The position numbers and the translations under genes were made by a program. A stretch of DNA of 64,000 nt from CAYJLF01 sp964371055 (GTDB taxonomy: Bacteria > Eisenbacteria > RBG-16-71-46 > CAIMUX01): positions 1-64,000 of the forward strand of contig CAYJLF010000001.1 of NCBI GenBank assembly GCA_964371055.1, in the 5' to 3' direction. Numbering within the stretch: position 1 is the first letter of the stretch; every line of letters begins with the position of its first letter. The notes under the pieces were generated by a model. It was given only the letters and a program-made list of their open reading frames with translations. It did not search any database and was not told where the DNA came from. Below, in pieces: positions 1 to 9,296 of the stretch.

Positions 1-55
1 CGATCGTACCGACGTTCACGTGCGGCTTCGTCCGCTCAAACTTAGCCTTGCTCAT
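1..55 (-). CDS. tuf: Elongation factor Tu, N-terminal fragment (cut by window edge)
   Basis: Only the first 18 codons lie in the window. They read MSKAKFERTKPHVNVGTI, the characteristic EF-Tu N-terminus just before the GTPase P-loop region. EF-Tu delivers aminoacyl-tRNA to the ribosome. The ATG is preceded by GGGAGGAG about eight bases upstream. Four tRNA genes lie directly upstream on the same strand, the arrangement of tufB in many bacteria, so tuf is probably read from the tRNA promoter near 950. Whether a second tuf copy exists cannot be told from this window. Confidence 0.95.
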   Translation of the reverse strand, partial: MSKAKFERTKPHVNVGTI

Positions 56-267
56 CTTTCCGAAGCTCCTCCCAGGGACCGCGGGCCCCGCCAAGATTCC
101 AGTTCCGGTGCCGGGGGTCGGCCGCGCGGGCGGCCGTCCGGGCTTCTAAGGATCCCGGAGACCCGGGATGCGCCCGGTGGGCGCCGCGGAGGGGACGCGC
201 CGCCGGGAAAGATCCTCCTGCGTTACCTGGGGCCGGCCACGTTGCGCCGACCCCCGTTCGGAACATG

Positions 268-340
268 AGCCCACAACCAGAATCGAACTGGTGACCTTCT
301 CCTTACCATGGAGATGCTCTACCAACTGAGCTATGTGGGC
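268..340 (-). tRNA. tRNA-Thr (GGT anticodon)
   Basis: A 73-nt cloverleaf on the minus strand: acceptor GCCCACA/TGTGGGC, D-arm with GCTCAGTTGGTAGAGC, anticodon loop ATGGTAA (anticodon GGT), and T-arm ACCAG-TTCGATT-CTGGT. The discriminator base is T and a full CCA is not encoded. It is the last tRNA before tuf; a spacer of about 210 nt separates it from the tuf start codon. Confidence 0.97.
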
Positions 341-366
341 TTCGCGCTGTCGATGCATTCAGACTG

Positions 367-439
<73 letters not shown>

Positions 440-477
440 GGTTCCATCCGGCCCGAGCCGGCAAGCGCATGGTGCTT

Positions 478-560
478 TGGGGGGAGAAGGATTTGAACCT
501 TCGAAGCCGTTCGGCGACAGATTTACAGTCTGTTCCCTTTGACCACTCGGGAATCCCCCC
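478..560 (-). tRNA. tRNA-Tyr (GTA anticodon)
   Basis: An 83-nt class II tRNA with a long variable arm: acceptor GGGGGGA/TCCCCCC, anticodon loop CTGTAAA (anticodon GTA) in an ACAGA/TCTGT stem, T-arm GAAGG-TTCAAAT-CCTTC, and an A discriminator as expected for tyrosine tRNA. Confidence 0.97.
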
Positions 561-662
561 TCGACAACTCCTCCGTTCCTCCGGTCCCGCCGCGTTCCCC
601 GGCTCATCTCTCCGGCACCGCGGGCCCGAGGGCCGGGCGCCGCCGGAAGACGGCCCGATCTG

Positions 663-734
663 AGCTGGCGAGAGGATTTGAACCCCCGACCGGCTGATTA
701 CAAATCAGCTGCTCTACCCCTGAGCTACGCCAGC
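663..734 (-). tRNA. tRNA-Thr (TGT anticodon)
   Basis: A 72-nt cloverleaf: acceptor GCTGGCG/CGCCAGC, anticodon loop TTTGTAA (anticodon TGT) in a GCTGA/TCAGC stem, and a T discriminator. It is the first tRNA of the operon, about 205 nt downstream of the proposed start site. It reads ACA/ACG-type codons while the other Thr tRNA reads ACC/ACT. Confidence 0.97.
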
Positions 735-807
735 GAGGCTCGCCACCGGGCGTCTGCGCTCCCGGGCAAAAGACACGCGCACCCGCGATCCCGACTGCGT
801 CCGACGC

Positions 808-844
808 CCCATCTCAGGGCCCATATCAGGGCCCCACATCAGGG
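808..844. repeat. Three imperfect 12-bp tandem repeats in the tRNA-operon leader
   Basis: Three near-copies of CCCATNTCAGGG follow one another between the tRNA-operon promoter and the first tRNA. Each copy ends in the near-complement of its own start (CCC...GGG), so the leader RNA could form short hairpins. No gene is seen in 735-946. Confidence 0.6.
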
Positions 845-946
845 GGACTGCAGCCCGGGACATCCGCATGCGCTGCTGGAATCCTTCGAAAACAGGGCGA
901 GAAGAGGCGAGACAGCTCGCCTCCCGCTCAACCGCCAAAGACTGCC

Positions 947-975
947 ATGCTAGACAACGGCTTCAGGGTCGTCAA
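947..975 (-). promoter_or_regulatory. Sigma70-type promoter of the tRNA-tuf operon
   Basis: On the minus strand a TTGACG -35 box (970-975) and a TAGCAT -10 box (947-952) are separated by exactly 17 nt. An A-rich stretch lies just upstream of the -35 box, as an UP element might. Transcription would start near 940 and run through all four tRNAs into tuf. Box quality and position are read directly; the activity is inferred. Confidence 0.65.
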
Positions 976-1181
976 CACGATTTTTAGGACGTCCTTCGAG
1001 TCCGGCCCGCTTCTGGCTCCGGATTTGGGAGTCCGACGCCCCGAGAACCGATGATGAGGGTAGAGGTCTCAATTCCCCCAGGTTTCGGATGGCGAAGCGG
1101 GAGCCGATGGTCGGCGGAACCGAGACCATGACCTGAGACATGGAGACGCGATCTCATAAATCCGCAACCGAGGATCCAGTC

Positions 1182-2612
1182 TCAGCGGCAGCTCCGGACC
1201 ACCGACCTCCCCTCCTTGTCCTCGACGAGGAAACCCCGGTTCAGGATCTCCTGCCTGAGAGCATCCGCCCGGGCCCAGTCCTTGGTGCGACGGGCCTCGG
1301 TCCGCTCATCCGCCAACGCCTGGACCTCCGGCGGGATCTCCTCGCTCCGTTCGACCAGAAGCCGGATCCCGACCAGGTCGGCGAGGTGGTGGAAGAGGAG
1401 CTGCCCCTCCCGGATCCTCCTCTCCTTGTCTCCTCCGGCCGGGCCGGCCAGATCCCGGTTGAGCAGGCGCGAGAGTTCGAACAGGTGCCCGAGGGCCCGG
1501 GCGCTGTTGAAGTCATCCTGCAGAGCATCGAGGAACCGTTCCAGGGCCGCGCGGTGCTCGGGGTTCTGCAGCCGGTCCGCCGGCAGCGGCTCGGTCGAGG
1601 CGCAGGCCCCGGGCGGCGGGCCGGCCGCCTCGCGCAGCGCCTCGGCGGTCGCGCGCAGGCGGGAGAGGGCGATGCCGGCTTCGGCCAGCCGCTCCTCGCT
1701 GAAGTCGATCGGGCTGCGGAAGTGGGTCGAGAGGAGATAGAACCGCACGGTGTCCGGGTGCGTGACGCGGCAGATGTCCTCGATCAGGAAGAAGTGCTTG
1801 GTCGACTTGGACATCTTCTCCCCGCCCAGGAAGACGAGTCCGTGGTGCGTCCAGAAGTTGACGAAGTTCTTCCCCGTCGCCGCCTCGGCCTGCGCGATCT
1901 CGTTCTCGTGATGGGGGAAGATCAGGTCGAGCCCGCCACCGTGGATGTCGAAGCTCTCTCCCAGGTACTTCATGCTCATCGCCGAGCATTCGATGTGCCA
2001 CCCCGGACGACCGCGTCCCCACGGGCTGTCCCAGTACGGCTCCCCTTCCTTGGCCGCCTTCCAGAGAGTGAAGTCCAGCGCGCTCTCCTTGTGCTCTCCC
2101 ACCTCGATCCGCGCGCCCGAGCGCAGTTCGTCGACCTTCCGCTTGCTCAGCTTGCCGTAGTCGGCATACCGCTCGACCCGGAAGTAGACATCGCCGCCCG
2201 AGGCGTAGGCGAACCCCTTCTGCACGAGGCTCTGGACCAGCTCCTCGATCTCCGCCATATGTTCGGTCGCCTTGGGATAGAGCGTGGCGCGCCGGTTGCC
2301 GAGGAGGTCGACATAAGCGAGGTAGGCGTTCATGTTCCGCTCGGCGATGACGCGGTAATCCGTCCCTTCCTGCGCCGCCCGCTCGATGATCTTGTCATCG
2401 ACGTCGGTGAAGTTGTTCAGATAGGTCACGTCATACCCGAGGTAGGTCAGGACCCGCATGATCAGGTCGCCGACCACCGAACCGCGCATGTGCCCCACGT
2501 GCGGGCGGTCCTGGACCGTCATGCCGCAGATGTACATCCCGACCTTTCCCTCGCGGACGGGATGGAAGTCGAAGCGATCCCCGCGCAAGGCGTCGAATAC
2601 CCGAATGCTCAT
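1182..2612 (-). CDS. cysS: Cysteinyl-tRNA synthetase
   Basis: Class I synthetase of 476 residues, the usual length, which charges tRNA-Cys in the cytoplasm. Visible: the HIGH-like motif HVGH at 38-41, the KMSKS loop at 266-270, and the four zinc ligands typical of CysRS, C29, C209, H234 and E238. The C-terminal DALR-type tRNA-binding domain follows from about residue 350. The start is supported by AAGGGAG about nine bases upstream of the ATG. It lies 70 nt downstream of ddl on the same strand and upstream of the tRNA operon, which has its own promoter. Confidence 0.97.
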   Translation of the reverse strand: MSIRVFDALRGDRFDFHPVREGKVGMYICGMTVQDRPHVGHMRGSVVGDLIMRVLTYLGYDVTYLNNFTDVDDKIIERAAQEGTDYRVIAERNMNAYLAYVDLLGNRRATLYPKATEHMAEIEELVQSLVQKGFAYASGGDVYFRVERYADYGKLSKRKVDELRSGARIEVGEHKESALDFTLWKAAKEGEPYWDSPWGRGRPGWHIECSAMSMKYLGESFDIHGGGLDLIFPHHENEIAQAEAATGKNFVNFWTHHGLVFLGGEKMSKSTKHFFLIEDICRVTHPDTVRFYLLSTHFRSPIDFSEERLAEAGIALSRLRATAEALREAAGPPPGACASTEPLPADRLQNPEHRAALERFLDALQDDFNSARALGHLFELSRLLNRDLAGPAGGDKERRIREGQLLFHHLADLVGIRLLVERSEEIPPEVQALADERTEARRTKDWARADALRQEILNRGFLVEDKEGRSVVRSCR

Positions 2613-2682
2613 CGTCGCGCTCCCTTGTCCATGGTGAAGGCCCGCGTCTCTCCTCGCCCCTCCTGCGGCCGGCCGACGCCGG

Positions 2683-3780
2683 TCACGCCGTCATGCCCCG
2701 GGACGAGGGGCGGGAACATCGAGCGAGGGCACTCCGGCAGAGGCGATCCACCAGATCATCGAAAGACACCCCGGCGGCGGCCGCCGCCTTCGGCAAGAGG
2801 CTCAGCTCCGTCATCCCCGGGATCGTATTGACCTCGAGACAGGCCGCCCGGCCGTCGGGGGCGAGGCGGAAATCGACCCGGCCGAAGTCGCGGCACCCGA
2901 GCGCGCGAAAGGCGCGGAGCCCCCAGTCGCTCAACTGCTCCGCCATGTCCTTCGGCAGGTCGGCCGGGCAGCGGTACTCCGTCTCCCCCTTGGTGTACTT
3001 CCGCTGGTAGTCGTAGAACCCGGTCTTCGGCACGATCTCGACGACCGGCAACGCCCGGTCCTCGAGGACCCCCACGGTCAACTCCCGACCCGGGATGAAC
3101 TCCTCGACCAACAGGCCCCTTTGTGGGTCGATCTCCTCCTCGGCCGCCTCCCAGGCCCCGGCCCACTCCTCGGGGCCGCGCACGATGGAGGTCCCGATGG
3201 TCGACCCGCCGGCGATCGGCTTGGCAATCACGGGATAACCGCCCAGCTCTTCGATGGCCGGGAGATCCGGGACAGGGGGCGGGGTCCCCGGATCCAGCGG
3301 GAATCCGGTTTCGCGGCGCAGCGACTCTCCCCAGAGCAGCTCGCGCGGCACGGGAACTCCCTCCGCGGCGAGAAGTCGCTTGGCGATCACCTTGTCCATG
3401 GCCAGGGCCGAGGCCGCGGGACCCGATCCGAAATAAGGGACGCCCAGCAATTCGAGCACCGCCGCCACCTGTCCCCCTTCCCCGAGGCCGCCGTGGAGGA
3501 TGTTCGCCACCAGGTCGACGCCCGGGCCGAGAGCGACCAGGCTCGGGAGGATGTGCGCCCGCCCCGGCTCACCGGCCTCGAAGGCTGCCGCCAGGGCGCC
3601 GGCATCCTCGGCCGCGCGGAAGGCGCGCGTCCGACCGGTGGCGGGATCGAGCAGGTGGACGGAGTGTCCGAGGCGAGCCAATGCGGCGGCCACGGCCAGG
3701 CCGGAGTGGATGGAGACGGGGCGCTCCCTGGCTTCTCCTCCGAGGAGGAGCGTGACCCGCAACGGCGCGTTGTCCGGCAT
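2683..3780 (-). CDS. ddl: D-alanine--D-alanine ligase (ATP-grasp)
   Basis: Joins two D-alanines to make the dipeptide used by MurF in peptidoglycan synthesis. The 365-residue protein starts MPDNAPLRVTLLLGG; this ATG has AGGAG six bases upstream, whereas an in-frame ATG ten codons earlier does not. Family signs are the N-terminal Rossmann segment with NILHGGLGEGG (the usual LHG-GEDG region), the DKVIAKRLL segment that opens the ATP-grasp domain, the ATP-binding KPIAGGSTIG loop, and the C-terminal metal-binding stretch with LEVNTIPGMTELSL. The usual GEDG is GLGEGG here, a mild departure. The other Mur or Ddl cluster genes are not adjacent. Confidence 0.94.
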   Translation of the reverse strand: MPDNAPLRVTLLLGGEARERPVSIHSGLAVAAALARLGHSVHLLDPATGRTRAFRAAEDAGALAAAFEAGEPGRAHILPSLVALGPGVDLVANILHGGLGEGGQVAAVLELLGVPYFGSGPAASALAMDKVIAKRLLAAEGVPVPRELLWGESLRRETGFPLDPGTPPPVPDLPAIEELGGYPVIAKPIAGGSTIGTSIVRGPEEWAGAWEAAEEEIDPQRGLLVEEFIPGRELTVGVLEDRALPVVEIVPKTGFYDYQRKYTKGETEYRCPADLPKDMAEQLSDWGLRAFRALGCRDFGRVDFRLAPDGRAACLEVNTIPGMTELSLLPKAAAAAGVSFDDLVDRLCRSALARCSRPSSRGMTA

Positions 3781-4032
3781 CGATCGCTCCTGCCGGACGA
3801 TGGGGTCCACGCGAAGTTCTCACGGGACCCGGCCCGGCTGCTGATGTGAGTTCGCGGAGTATACGCCGACCTCGACGACGATCGCCAGCGCAGAGCCGTC
3901 CCGTGATCGAGGGATGGCGGGAGTCGTCGCCGAGGGATCGGAAGGGTACCACGGTGACCGGAACGGAGACTCTGGTCGAGGCCACGGAGGTCCGCATAAC
4001 GGGCATCCGTCCTCCCGCCGACTGCCTTCCGC

Positions 4033-5256
4033 TCAGCGGCCGGGACCTCCGAGGCGACATCGGTACGGCATCCCGCTTCGCTCGAAAGCTGCGTCCAGCG
4101 AGTCCTCCGTGTCGGCCGCGCTGAGGCGCAGATTCCACGGACCGGACTCCCCCGCCGGTGCCGGGTAGAGGGTCCAGACCGCCAAGGCACGGCGCGCCGG
4201 TCGTTCGCCGGACAGGCCGGGTCCGTCGGGCAGGCCGGGTCCGCCGATCAGGCCGGGTTCGCCGGGCAGCCGCGGTTCCGGCGCGTTGCTCGTCGCGCCG
4301 ATCACGATCGGGTGTGTCGAGAGGACCTCGATGAACCGCCGATCGTCCACCTGCCACATGGGGACGAGGGAGTCGAGATAGGCCAGGACCCGGACCTCGT
4401 CTGCCGCCCCCTCCAGGGTCGGGCGCGGCTCGCGGTCGCTCGTTCCGCTCAGCAGCCCATAGCGCATCGGCGCGGGGGGAAACGTCCGGCGCGCGGCGGG
4501 GAGTGGTGGTGCCTCGATCGCGGCCGTCTCACCGGTCGTCTCGGCGATCGCATCTTCTCGCTCGGGTGGAGGCTCCTGCCCGGTGTAGAGCGGAACAGCG
4601 GGGGGGGTCGTCCCGGGGCGCCCGACGCCCAGGACGGGCAGCAGGAGTTCAGACTGTAGCTCCGTGCTCCTTCGCAGCAGCAGCGCGATCCCCTGCGCCT
4701 CGTGAGGGACGAGGCGGATCTCGCCCGGGCCCGTCGCGGAACTCTCGAACCAGTAGAGCGGCTGCAAAGTGTTCTCGGGGTCGACCGGCTCGCGGTCCGC
4801 CAGGTAGGCGACGCCGACCCCGCCTCCGTCGCGCGGCCAGCCAGGATTCTTGAGCTCGAGCGGGTCGCCGCTCGGGTCGCATGGACCGGCGGCCGTCACG
4901 TGCACTTCCTCGCCGTCCCCGCTCCAGCCAAAGGCGATGGCGTTAACCCGGCTGCAGGCGGAGTGCGGGGGATCGAAGACGGCCAGGAGAACCCAGCGGT
5001 GCGACTCGCCGTCGGCGGGTATCGATGGGTTCAGAGAGCCGGCGCCGGACGGAAGCGGCAGCGCTCCGCGGGAGAGGCGGGCTCGGGGCAGATCGTCATA
5101 GGCCGGATCGTGGTGTACGGCGAGAACGACCCGCACGGTGTCGAGCCGAGCCGGTTCCGGCGCGTCGCCCGCGCCCGCTCCTTCGCCCCGCGCGACGGTC
5201 GCCGCCAGCATCCCGATCCCAAGGCAAGCCGGGATCAGAATCGGACTGCATCGCAT
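4033..5256 (-). CDS. Secreted hypothetical protein
   Basis: I do not recognise this 407-residue protein. A signal peptide (about residues 1-24, ending VARGEG) predicts export. The body is proline- and glycine-rich and contains a segment DGEEVHVTAAGPCDPSG and no catalytic motif I can name. Near the C-terminus there is a short degenerate run of PGL.G/PGLPDGPGLSGE units, visible in the DNA around 4190-4270 as an imperfect repeat. AAAGGAGG precedes the ATG by eight bases. It follows the PP2C phosphatase gene by 78 nt on the same strand and may be co-transcribed with it. Confidence 0.75.
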   Translation of the reverse strand: MRCSPILIPACLGIGMLAATVARGEGAGAGDAPEPARLDTVRVVLAVHHDPAYDDLPRARLSRGALPLPSGAGSLNPSIPADGESHRWVLLAVFDPPHSACSRVNAIAFGWSGDGEEVHVTAAGPCDPSGDPLELKNPGWPRDGGGVGVAYLADREPVDPENTLQPLYWFESSATGPGEIRLVPHEAQGIALLLRRSTELQSELLLPVLGVGRPGTTPPAVPLYTGQEPPPEREDAIAETTGETAAIEAPPLPAARRTFPPAPMRYGLLSGTSDREPRPTLEGAADEVRVLAYLDSLVPMWQVDDRRFIEVLSTHPIVIGATSNAPEPRLPGEPGLIGGPGLPDGPGLSGERPARRALAVWTLYPAPAGESGPWNLRLSAADTEDSLDAAFERSGMPYRCRLGGPGR

Positions 5257-5334
5257 CGTGACGCCTCCTTTCGCAGGCCATCGAGCACGGCCCGCCGTCC
5301 GTCGTCGACGCGTCCGGACTCTGCGGCGGTCCGC

Positions 5335-7812
5335 TCACATTCTCCGCGCCAGGAGCATCGTGATGTCGTCCGACTGCCCGGCGCTGCCGCTGAAGGTCCG
5401 GATCTCCTCCAGGAGTTCGTTCACGATCTCCTGGGTCGGATCGCCACGCATCCGCCCGAGGAGTTCGAGCAGGCGTTCTTCGCCGTAGAACTCCTCCGCT
5501 TCGTCGGTCGCCTCGGTCACGCCATCAGTGTACAGCGCGAGGAGATCGCCCGGATGGAGGATCGCCTCTCCCTGCTGGTAGCGGGTGTCCCCGAAGAGAC
5601 CGAGGATGAGCCCCGCCTCGCGCAGCGGCAGCACCTCACCCCCCGCTCGAACGAGGTAGGGCGGATTGTGCCCCGCGTTGGCGAAGACCATCCGCCCCGA
5701 GCTGAGCGTGAGCACGCCGAGAAACGCCGTGACGAAGCGCCCCGGCTCGATGCTGTGGTGCAGGAACGCGTTCAACCGGTCGAAGGTGCGGCCGGGGCCC
5801 TGCCCGGCCAGGTCGAGACTCAAAAGAGAGGCCCGGAAACTCGACATCAGGAGCGCCGCAGGCACACCCTTCCCCGACACGTCCGCCGCGATCAGGCCGA
5901 TCCGGTCCGGATCGAGGCGAAGAACATCGTAGTAGTCACCCCCGACGTGACGAGCGGGAACGGACAGGCCCGACAGCTCCCAGCGCGGGAAGACCGGCAG
6001 CTGCGCGGGAAGGAGGCGCCCCTGGATCTGGCGCGCGAGCTCGAGCTCTCCCTCCATGCGCTCTTTCTCGATCTCCAGATCGCGGGCCTTGTCGAGGTCG
6101 GCCGCCATCTCGTTGAACGAATCGCCCACCTCCCACAGCTCGTCGGATGCCTCGATCGGGATCCGATAGCGGAAGTTGCCGCTGCGCAGCCGGGCGGTCC
6201 CCTGCCGCAGCGCGGAGATCGCCCGAAGGATGCTCCGTCCCATCGCAACGACCATGCCCACGGTCAGAAGCTGCACGAGCACGAAGAGGCCGGCAACGAC
6301 GGCGAGGAAGATCAGCGGGAAGAGGTTGAACGGATTCTCGCGCAGGTTCTGGGCCAGCCCCCGCACGGCCGAGAGGAAGCCGACCCGGACCCACAGCAAC
6401 ACCTGCCGGTCGTGCCACTGCCCCCGGGACCACTCGATCGCCTGGAGGAGCGCGGCGCCGGGCGAGGTCTGATGCGCCCGGGCGAACTCATCGTCCAGGC
6501 TGAGCGCGGCGGAAGCGGAGTCGCGCGACGCGACGGTGAATCCTCCCTCCAGCCGGAGCATGAAGCCGGTCTCGATGTGTGCGGTCGCATCGAACTTCTC
6601 CTGGAACGACGGCCCCAACAGATCGCCGACGGGGACGAGGGCCGCGCTCAGAGGACCAGGTCCGCTGTCGTCCGGCGGAAAGCAGACCGCGCCGATGTAG
6701 GCTCGGCCCGCCAGGAGAACGACCCCGGCTCGCGGGCGATCGGCCGGCCAGGTGGCGATGAGCTGCTCCCCCGGCACCGAGTCGCCGTAGACCCGCTCGA
6801 GGAGCGATCCGCCCTGGGGATTGCGGCACCAGACCCTCAATCCGGGCCAGACGGTGGACTGCAGGCGCGACCACCCGACCAGCGCGCTCCGATCGGGGCG
6901 CACGACCGCCTGCGGCCCGCTCCAGGGAGCGCGGCCGAACGCGAGCGGCCGCGCCGGAATCCCCGGGAGTCCCGGCGGCGGTCCATCCTGCAGGCTGACC
7001 ATCATGGCGCCCCGCACCGTGGCGCTCAACTCCCGCGCCGACTCCTCCAGGTAGCGGGAGGCGATGCGGGCGCGCTCGCCACTGACCGACAGGTAGGTCG
7101 ACAGCCCCCAGAACAGAGCGATCAGCACGAGCGGCACGAGGCCGGCCAGAAGATGCGAGACGAGGAGGCGGCGCTTGATGCTGCGGATCGGTAGCTCCAG
7201 TCCCCAGAGGAGCCCCGGCAGCGCGACCATCATGTAGAGCGCCGAGATCAGCCGCACCCAGTCGTGCCAGGCGAGCACCTGGCCCAGCCCCGCACCGATC
7301 GACCCGTCCGGCATCGGGAGGCGCGATGGGATCAGGTTGAGCAGGACGAAAAGGAAACCGAAGAGACTGACCAGACCGCGCGAGCCGGCGCTCACCTCGC
7401 GGCGCCAGCGGAGACGCACGAGGAGCGGCAGAACGGCGAGTTCCGCCAGGCCCGCCGGCAGACCCGGTGCGAAGGCGCGCAGGAGGATCGAGAGGAGTGC
7501 GAAGGGGACCAGCAGGAAGAGGTCCGAGGCCCGCCAGCGATAGAGCAGGAGCCGGACCAGGGCGACCCAGAGCGGCACGGTGGTCAGCGCGAGCGCGACC
7601 ACCTGGACCCGCCGCAACGCGTCGACCGGCAGGGGACCGCCGCCATCTCCGGCCAGGAGCCGCAGGGCGTTCTGGATCAGCCATCCGGCCAGGAAGGCCG
7701 CTCCGCCCAGCAGCAGGGAACCGACCGGAGACGCGGGTCCCTCGCGACGGGAACGCCGGACCTCGGCCACCGCCACCGCAACCGACAGGAAGGCCAGGAA
7801 CAGGAAAAGCAT
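5335..7812 (-). CDS. Multi-TM sensor PP2C (SpoIIE/RsbU-type) serine phosphatase
   Basis: An 825-residue membrane protein that should dephosphorylate a partner such as an anti-sigma-factor antagonist. From the N-terminus: about seven or eight TM helices, an extracytoplasmic segment of roughly 200 residues, another TM, a HAMP-like linker (ALRQGTARLRSGNF), a short coiled coil with the RsbU-type QIQGRLLP motif, and a PP2C domain with GGDYYD, ADVSGKG, FANAGHNPP, YTDGVTEA and QSDDITM motifs carrying the metal aspartates. The start is fixed by a TGATG junction: its ATG shares one base with the ispF stop. A longer open frame upstream is read-through into ispF. No anti-sigma factor or STAS antagonist is adjacent. 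Confidence 0.92.
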   Translation of the reverse strand: MLFLFLAFLSVAVAVAEVRRSRREGPASPVGSLLLGGAAFLAGWLIQNALRLLAGDGGGPLPVDALRRVQVVALALTTVPLWVALVRLLLYRWRASDLFLLVPFALLSILLRAFAPGLPAGLAELAVLPLLVRLRWRREVSAGSRGLVSLFGFLFVLLNLIPSRLPMPDGSIGAGLGQVLAWHDWVRLISALYMMVALPGLLWGLELPIRSIKRRLLVSHLLAGLVPLVLIALFWGLSTYLSVSGERARIASRYLEESARELSATVRGAMMVSLQDGPPPGLPGIPARPLAFGRAPWSGPQAVVRPDRSALVGWSRLQSTVWPGLRVWCRNPQGGSLLERVYGDSVPGEQLIATWPADRPRAGVVLLAGRAYIGAVCFPPDDSGPGPLSAALVPVGDLLGPSFQEKFDATAHIETGFMLRLEGGFTVASRDSASAALSLDDEFARAHQTSPGAALLQAIEWSRGQWHDRQVLLWVRVGFLSAVRGLAQNLRENPFNLFPLIFLAVVAGLFVLVQLLTVGMVVAMGRSILRAISALRQGTARLRSGNFRYRIPIEASDELWEVGDSFNEMAADLDKARDLEIEKERMEGELELARQIQGRLLPAQLPVFPRWELSGLSVPARHVGGDYYDVLRLDPDRIGLIAADVSGKGVPAALLMSSFRASLLSLDLAGQGPGRTFDRLNAFLHHSIEPGRFVTAFLGVLTLSSGRMVFANAGHNPPYLVRAGGEVLPLREAGLILGLFGDTRYQQGEAILHPGDLLALYTDGVTEATDEAEEFYGEERLLELLGRMRGDPTQEIVNELLEEIRTFSGSAGQSDDITMLLARRM

Positions 7813-8297
7813 CAGGCCGGTCCCACGTCGACCAGCACGACCGCATAGGCCGCGAGCGCCTCGCCTCGTCCGATCTCGCCGAGTCCCTCGTTGCTCCGCC
7901 CCTTCACCGAGACCGACCTGGCGTCGAGGCCGAGCGCCCGGCCGATCGCCTCGCGCATCGACTCGCGATGCGGGGCCAGGCGCGGCGCCTCGGTCACGAT
8001 CGTCACGTCGGCCTGGATGATCCGGACTCTCTTCGCCTCGAGCCGATGCCGCGTCTCGGCCAGAAGGTCCGCTCCCTTCACTCCCGCCCAGCGAGGATCG
8101 CCCGGCGGGAAGTGGAGCCCGATCTCGCCCAGCCCCGCCGCGCCGAGGAGCGCGTCCGCCACGGCGTGCGCCGCCGCGTCGCCGTCCGAATGCCCGAGAA
8201 GCCCGCGCTCGAAGGGTATCTCGACGCAGCCGAGCCAGAGCGGACGGCCCTCGACCAGTCGATGGATGTCGTACCCGAAGCCGATGCGCGGATTCAT
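7812..8297 (-). CDS. ispF: 2-C-methyl-D-erythritol 2,4-cyclodiphosphate synthase
   Basis: Cyclises CDP-ME-2-phosphate in the MEP isoprenoid pathway. The 161-residue length is standard when translation starts at MNPRIGFGYDIHRL, where the ATGA overlap with the ispD stop sets the start. Metal-binding residues are visible in GYDIHR (D and H) and in LLGHSDGDAAAHAV (H and D). The C-terminal VSVKGRSNEGLG matches the usual KATTTE-LG substrate loop in place, with NEGLG conserved. The following gene begins one base inside its stop codon. Confidence 0.96.
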   Translation of the reverse strand: MNPRIGFGYDIHRLVEGRPLWLGCVEIPFERGLLGHSDGDAAAHAVADALLGAAGLGEIGLHFPPGDPRWAGVKGADLLAETRHRLEAKRVRIIQADVTIVTEAPRLAPHRESMREAIGRALGLDARSVSVKGRSNEGLGEIGRGEALAAYAVVLVDVGPA

Positions 8298-9118
8298 CCG
8301 GCCGACCCTCCAGGCAGCCCGCCACTCGGCCGGGACGCGAAGAGCCGTTCGGCCAGTTCGAGATCTTCCGGGTAGGTGACCTTCAGGTTCCCGGTCTCCC
8401 CCGCGATCATCCGCACCGCCATCCCCTGCCACTCGAGGAGGGCGGCGTCATCGGTCGCGCGCATCCCGTAGCGTCGTGCACGCCGATGGGCGGTCAGCAG
8501 CGGCCCCAGGCGGAAGACCTGCGGCGTCTGCACCGACCAGAGGTTCTCGCGCGGTTGGGTCAGGACGATCCTCTCCTCGAAGACCAGCTTCAGCGTCTCG
8601 CGTACCGGCAGTCCCGGCACGACGCCCGCGGGCAAAGGGGACGGATCGTCGCCGCGCCCCAGGCCCGGCAGGTCCACCTGGGCTCCGCGATCGAGCGGAT
8701 CCGACATCGCCGCGAGGCAACGCTCGATCAAGTCGAGCGAGAGGAGCGGTCGCGCCGCATCGTGCACCATGACGATCGCCTCGGGAGAAGTCCCGGCCGC
8801 GTGCAGCGATTCGAGGCCGGCGAGGACGGAGTCCTGGCGTTCCTCACCACCGGGGAGGAGACGCACCCGCGTCGTTACTTCCGGATCCAGACACTTCTCC
8901 AACTCCGCCTGCATCGCCCGCAGTGCCGCCGGGTCGGAGGGCGCGACCAGCACCACGGAGCCTAGAACCGGGCTGGCCAGAAGGGTCCGCAGCGAGTGCA
9001 GAAAGAGGGGCTGGCCGGCCAGGTTCACCAACGCCTTCGGCCTCTCCTGAGACAACCGCTCACCGCGTCCGGCCGCCACGAGCACCGCCAGCGCCGCCGG
9101 GCCCGGCCTCGCGTCCAT
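8294..9118 (-). CDS. ispD: 2-C-methyl-D-erythritol 4-phosphate cytidylyltransferase
   Basis: Couples MEP to CTP in the MEP pathway. The 274-residue protein starts MDARPGPAALAVLVAAGRGERL with GGAGGAG six bases upstream. The N-terminal AAGRGERL...RPKAL nucleotide-binding signature is present; the usual PKQ is PKA here. Also visible are VHDAARPL and ATDDAALLE. It is about 40 residues longer than the E. coli enzyme, with an extra loop around DLPGLGRGDDPSPLPAG. It overlaps ispF by four bases, so IspD, IspF and the PP2C phosphatase are translationally coupled. It is divergent from the histidine kinase gene; both promoters must lie in 9119-9296. Confidence 0.95.
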   Translation of the reverse strand: MDARPGPAALAVLVAAGRGERLSQERPKALVNLAGQPLFLHSLRTLLASPVLGSVVLVAPSDPAALRAMQAELEKCLDPEVTTRVRLLPGGEERQDSVLAGLESLHAAGTSPEAIVMVHDAARPLLSLDLIERCLAAMSDPLDRGAQVDLPGLGRGDDPSPLPAGVVPGLPVRETLKLVFEERIVLTQPRENLWSVQTPQVFRLGPLLTAHRRARRYGMRATDDAALLEWQGMAVRMIAGETGNLKVTYPEDLELAERLFASRPSGGLPGGSAG

Positions 9119-9296
9119 GGTGACTCCTCCCTGTCTGCCGGCGCCAACTCCGGCTCCCCTCGACCGGTTCAGGTCCGGGATCTTGGCACTATCCGGGCGC
9201 CGCGTCCACCGGCAGAGCGACGAGGTCCCGCTCAAGCTGGCACCCGCCCCCGCCGAAGAAACGGTGAACGACCGATCCCCGGCGACGAGGACCCCC

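Noticed and set aside
3845..3900. TATACT on the minus strand as a ddl promoter
   Set aside because: A good -10-like hexamer at about 3857-3862, but no -35 box at a proper distance was found, so it was not listed as a promoter.
4702..7194. An 830-codon plus-strand open frame
   Set aside because: Antisense to the PP2C phosphatase gene, whose catalytic motifs are intact; the plus frame reads as arginine- and glutamate-rich noise.
7813..8325. N-terminal extension of the PP2C phosphatase frame into ispF
   Set aside because: Read-through frame only; the first TM helix starts at the ATG overlapping the ispF stop.
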